Assembly (NCBI GenBank): GCA_963721645.1
Contig: CAVRJK010000002.1
Span: 2,294,001 to 2,358,000, forward strand
Source: JALZKA01 sp963721645
GTDB lineage: Bacteria; Actinomycetota; Thermoleophilia; Solirubrobacterales; 70-9
Length of the DNA: 64,000 nucleotides
Reading direction: 5' to 3'
Under the pieces are notes generated by a model that searched no databases, was not told where the DNA came from, and saw nothing but the letters and a program-made list of their open reading frames with translations. Positions 63,565 to 64,000 of this stretch are shown piece after piece. Both the position numbers and the translations under genes were made by a program. Within the stretch, counting starts at the first letter, position 1. Every line of letters begins with the position of its first letter.

Positions 63565-64000
63565 GGGTGTCTGGCGGCGGGGTCCCATGTCTTTGCGGGG
63601 CCGTGGCGGATGCGGTCAAACAGGCCCGCGGCGATCGATGCGGTGACGGTCACGTAGTAGGCGGCGATCCGGAAGGGCAGGGCGGGGATGAAGCGCGCCA
63701 GGACGGCGGCAGCGAGAAGCGCGCCCTGAACGGCGAGAGTGGCGGTATAGATCGTGCCTTCGCCGAGCAGGGCGACGTTCGCCCCCAGGGCCACCAGGTG
63801 AAGGAACGGGGTCGCGTAGCGAAGCGCCCGGTGGCTCAGGATCTCGTAGGCGTACACAGCCCCGTAGCCGCGCGGAGAAAGGATCGAGTCGTTCAGCAGG
63901 ATGCCCCAGGCGCGGTTCATCATCCGGCGCTTGCGCTCCCACTCCCCGCCGAGCGTCGGCGCCGCCGGCTCGGTCGCGACCGCGGCCGGCTCGTAGATCG
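63546..64000 (-). CDS. Family 2 glycosyltransferase, C-terminal part (5' end outside window)
   Basis: The minus frame is open to the window edge, and only the last 150 codons are present. L-G-G-E-W-E-R-K-R-R-M-M-N-R-A-W-G matches the (Q/R)-R-x-R-W region of processive GT2 enzymes such as hyaluronan- and cellulose-synthase-like proteins. Two or three transmembrane helices follow (F-L-H-L-V-A-L-G-A-N-V-A-L-L, A-A-A-V-L-A-R-F-I). The last residues H-P-G-S-G-T-S come from the inverted repeat, so the original end may have been changed. It probably makes or extends a cell-surface polysaccharide. Confidence 0.75.
   Translation of the reverse strand, partial: IYEPAAVATEPAAPTLGGEWERKRRMMNRAWGILLNDSILSPRGYGAVYAYEILSHRALRYATPFLHLVALGANVALLGEGTIYTATLAVQGALLAAAVLARFIPALPFRIAAYYVTVTASIAAGLFDRIRHGPAKTWDPAARHPGSGTS

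Overview
The window is high-GC DNA with actinobacterial-style genes. Two gene families dominate: short SnoaL/NTF2-like proteins (typical start M-S-Q-E-N-V-E, typical end E-A-A-G-L-S-E) and secreted proteins with an A-L-F-L-V-L-G-G-G-T-A-type signal segment. From memory both expansions are characteristic of the Thermoleophilia/Solirubrobacterales (Actinomycetota); this placement is inference and no rRNA or other marker is present.

Region 1 (1-25.3 kb) looks like an accessory gene collection. It holds mostly single-gene units: SnoaL-like proteins, a VOC protein, an OsmC-like protein, alpha/beta hydrolases, a glycosyltransferase, methyltransferases, a trypsin-like protease and many secreted proteins (TolB-like propeller, FG-GAP, Gly-rich beta-helix with RTX repeats, P-domain, YHYH). 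Scattered between them are recurring short elements. One is a repeat with a perfect 9-bp hairpin (GGGCACCAG / CTGGTGCCC) leading into a degenerate tRNA-Ala(CGC) 3' portion. Others are a CGCTT/AAGCG hairpin after SnoaL stop codons, a GCTTTGCATGGAAAGC element before SnoaL promoters, and a GATACT box 6-10 nt before the start codon. Gene remnants (transposase, SnoaL C-termini, Gly-rich C-terminus, initiator tRNA-Met 3' half) show a history of insertion and loss. The layout resembles a gene-cassette array with tRNA-derived junctions; no integrase is visible.

Region 2 (25.7-40.7 kb) carries metabolic and envelope genes: hydrolase, SAM methyltransferase, SDR-type protein, more SnoaL-like genes, an enoyl-CoA hydratase/isomerase, a large acyl-CoA dehydrogenase, a cardiolipin-synthase-like phospholipase D protein, an M28 peptidase, two adjacent secreted stalk-type paralogues, a frameshifted flavin monooxygenase, a GT25-like glycosyltransferase and an ABC-2 transporter pair.

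Region 3 (40.7-55.3 kb) holds a prokaryotic phospholipase A2 with a pilin-like N-terminus, the MoxR / DUF58 / transglutaminase operon, a penicillin-acylase-like amidase, and a minus-strand run of three secreted beta-helix proteins (two with RTX tails) that includes a berberine-bridge-type FAD oxidase.

Region 4 (55.4-64 kb) is more housekeeping in character: a large SARP/AfsR-type ATPase regulator, a divergent unknown gene, a methyltransferase, MetF, an alpha/beta hydrolase, a DUF3105 membrane protein, a PGRP-type amidase and the end of a family 2 glycosyltransferase.

Many cytoplasmic genes have a TANNNT or GATACT box 6-10 nt before the start codon and no Shine-Dalgarno sequence, suggesting leaderless transcripts. 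Most secreted-protein genes have good Shine-Dalgarno sequences. All family assignments come from reading motifs by eye.
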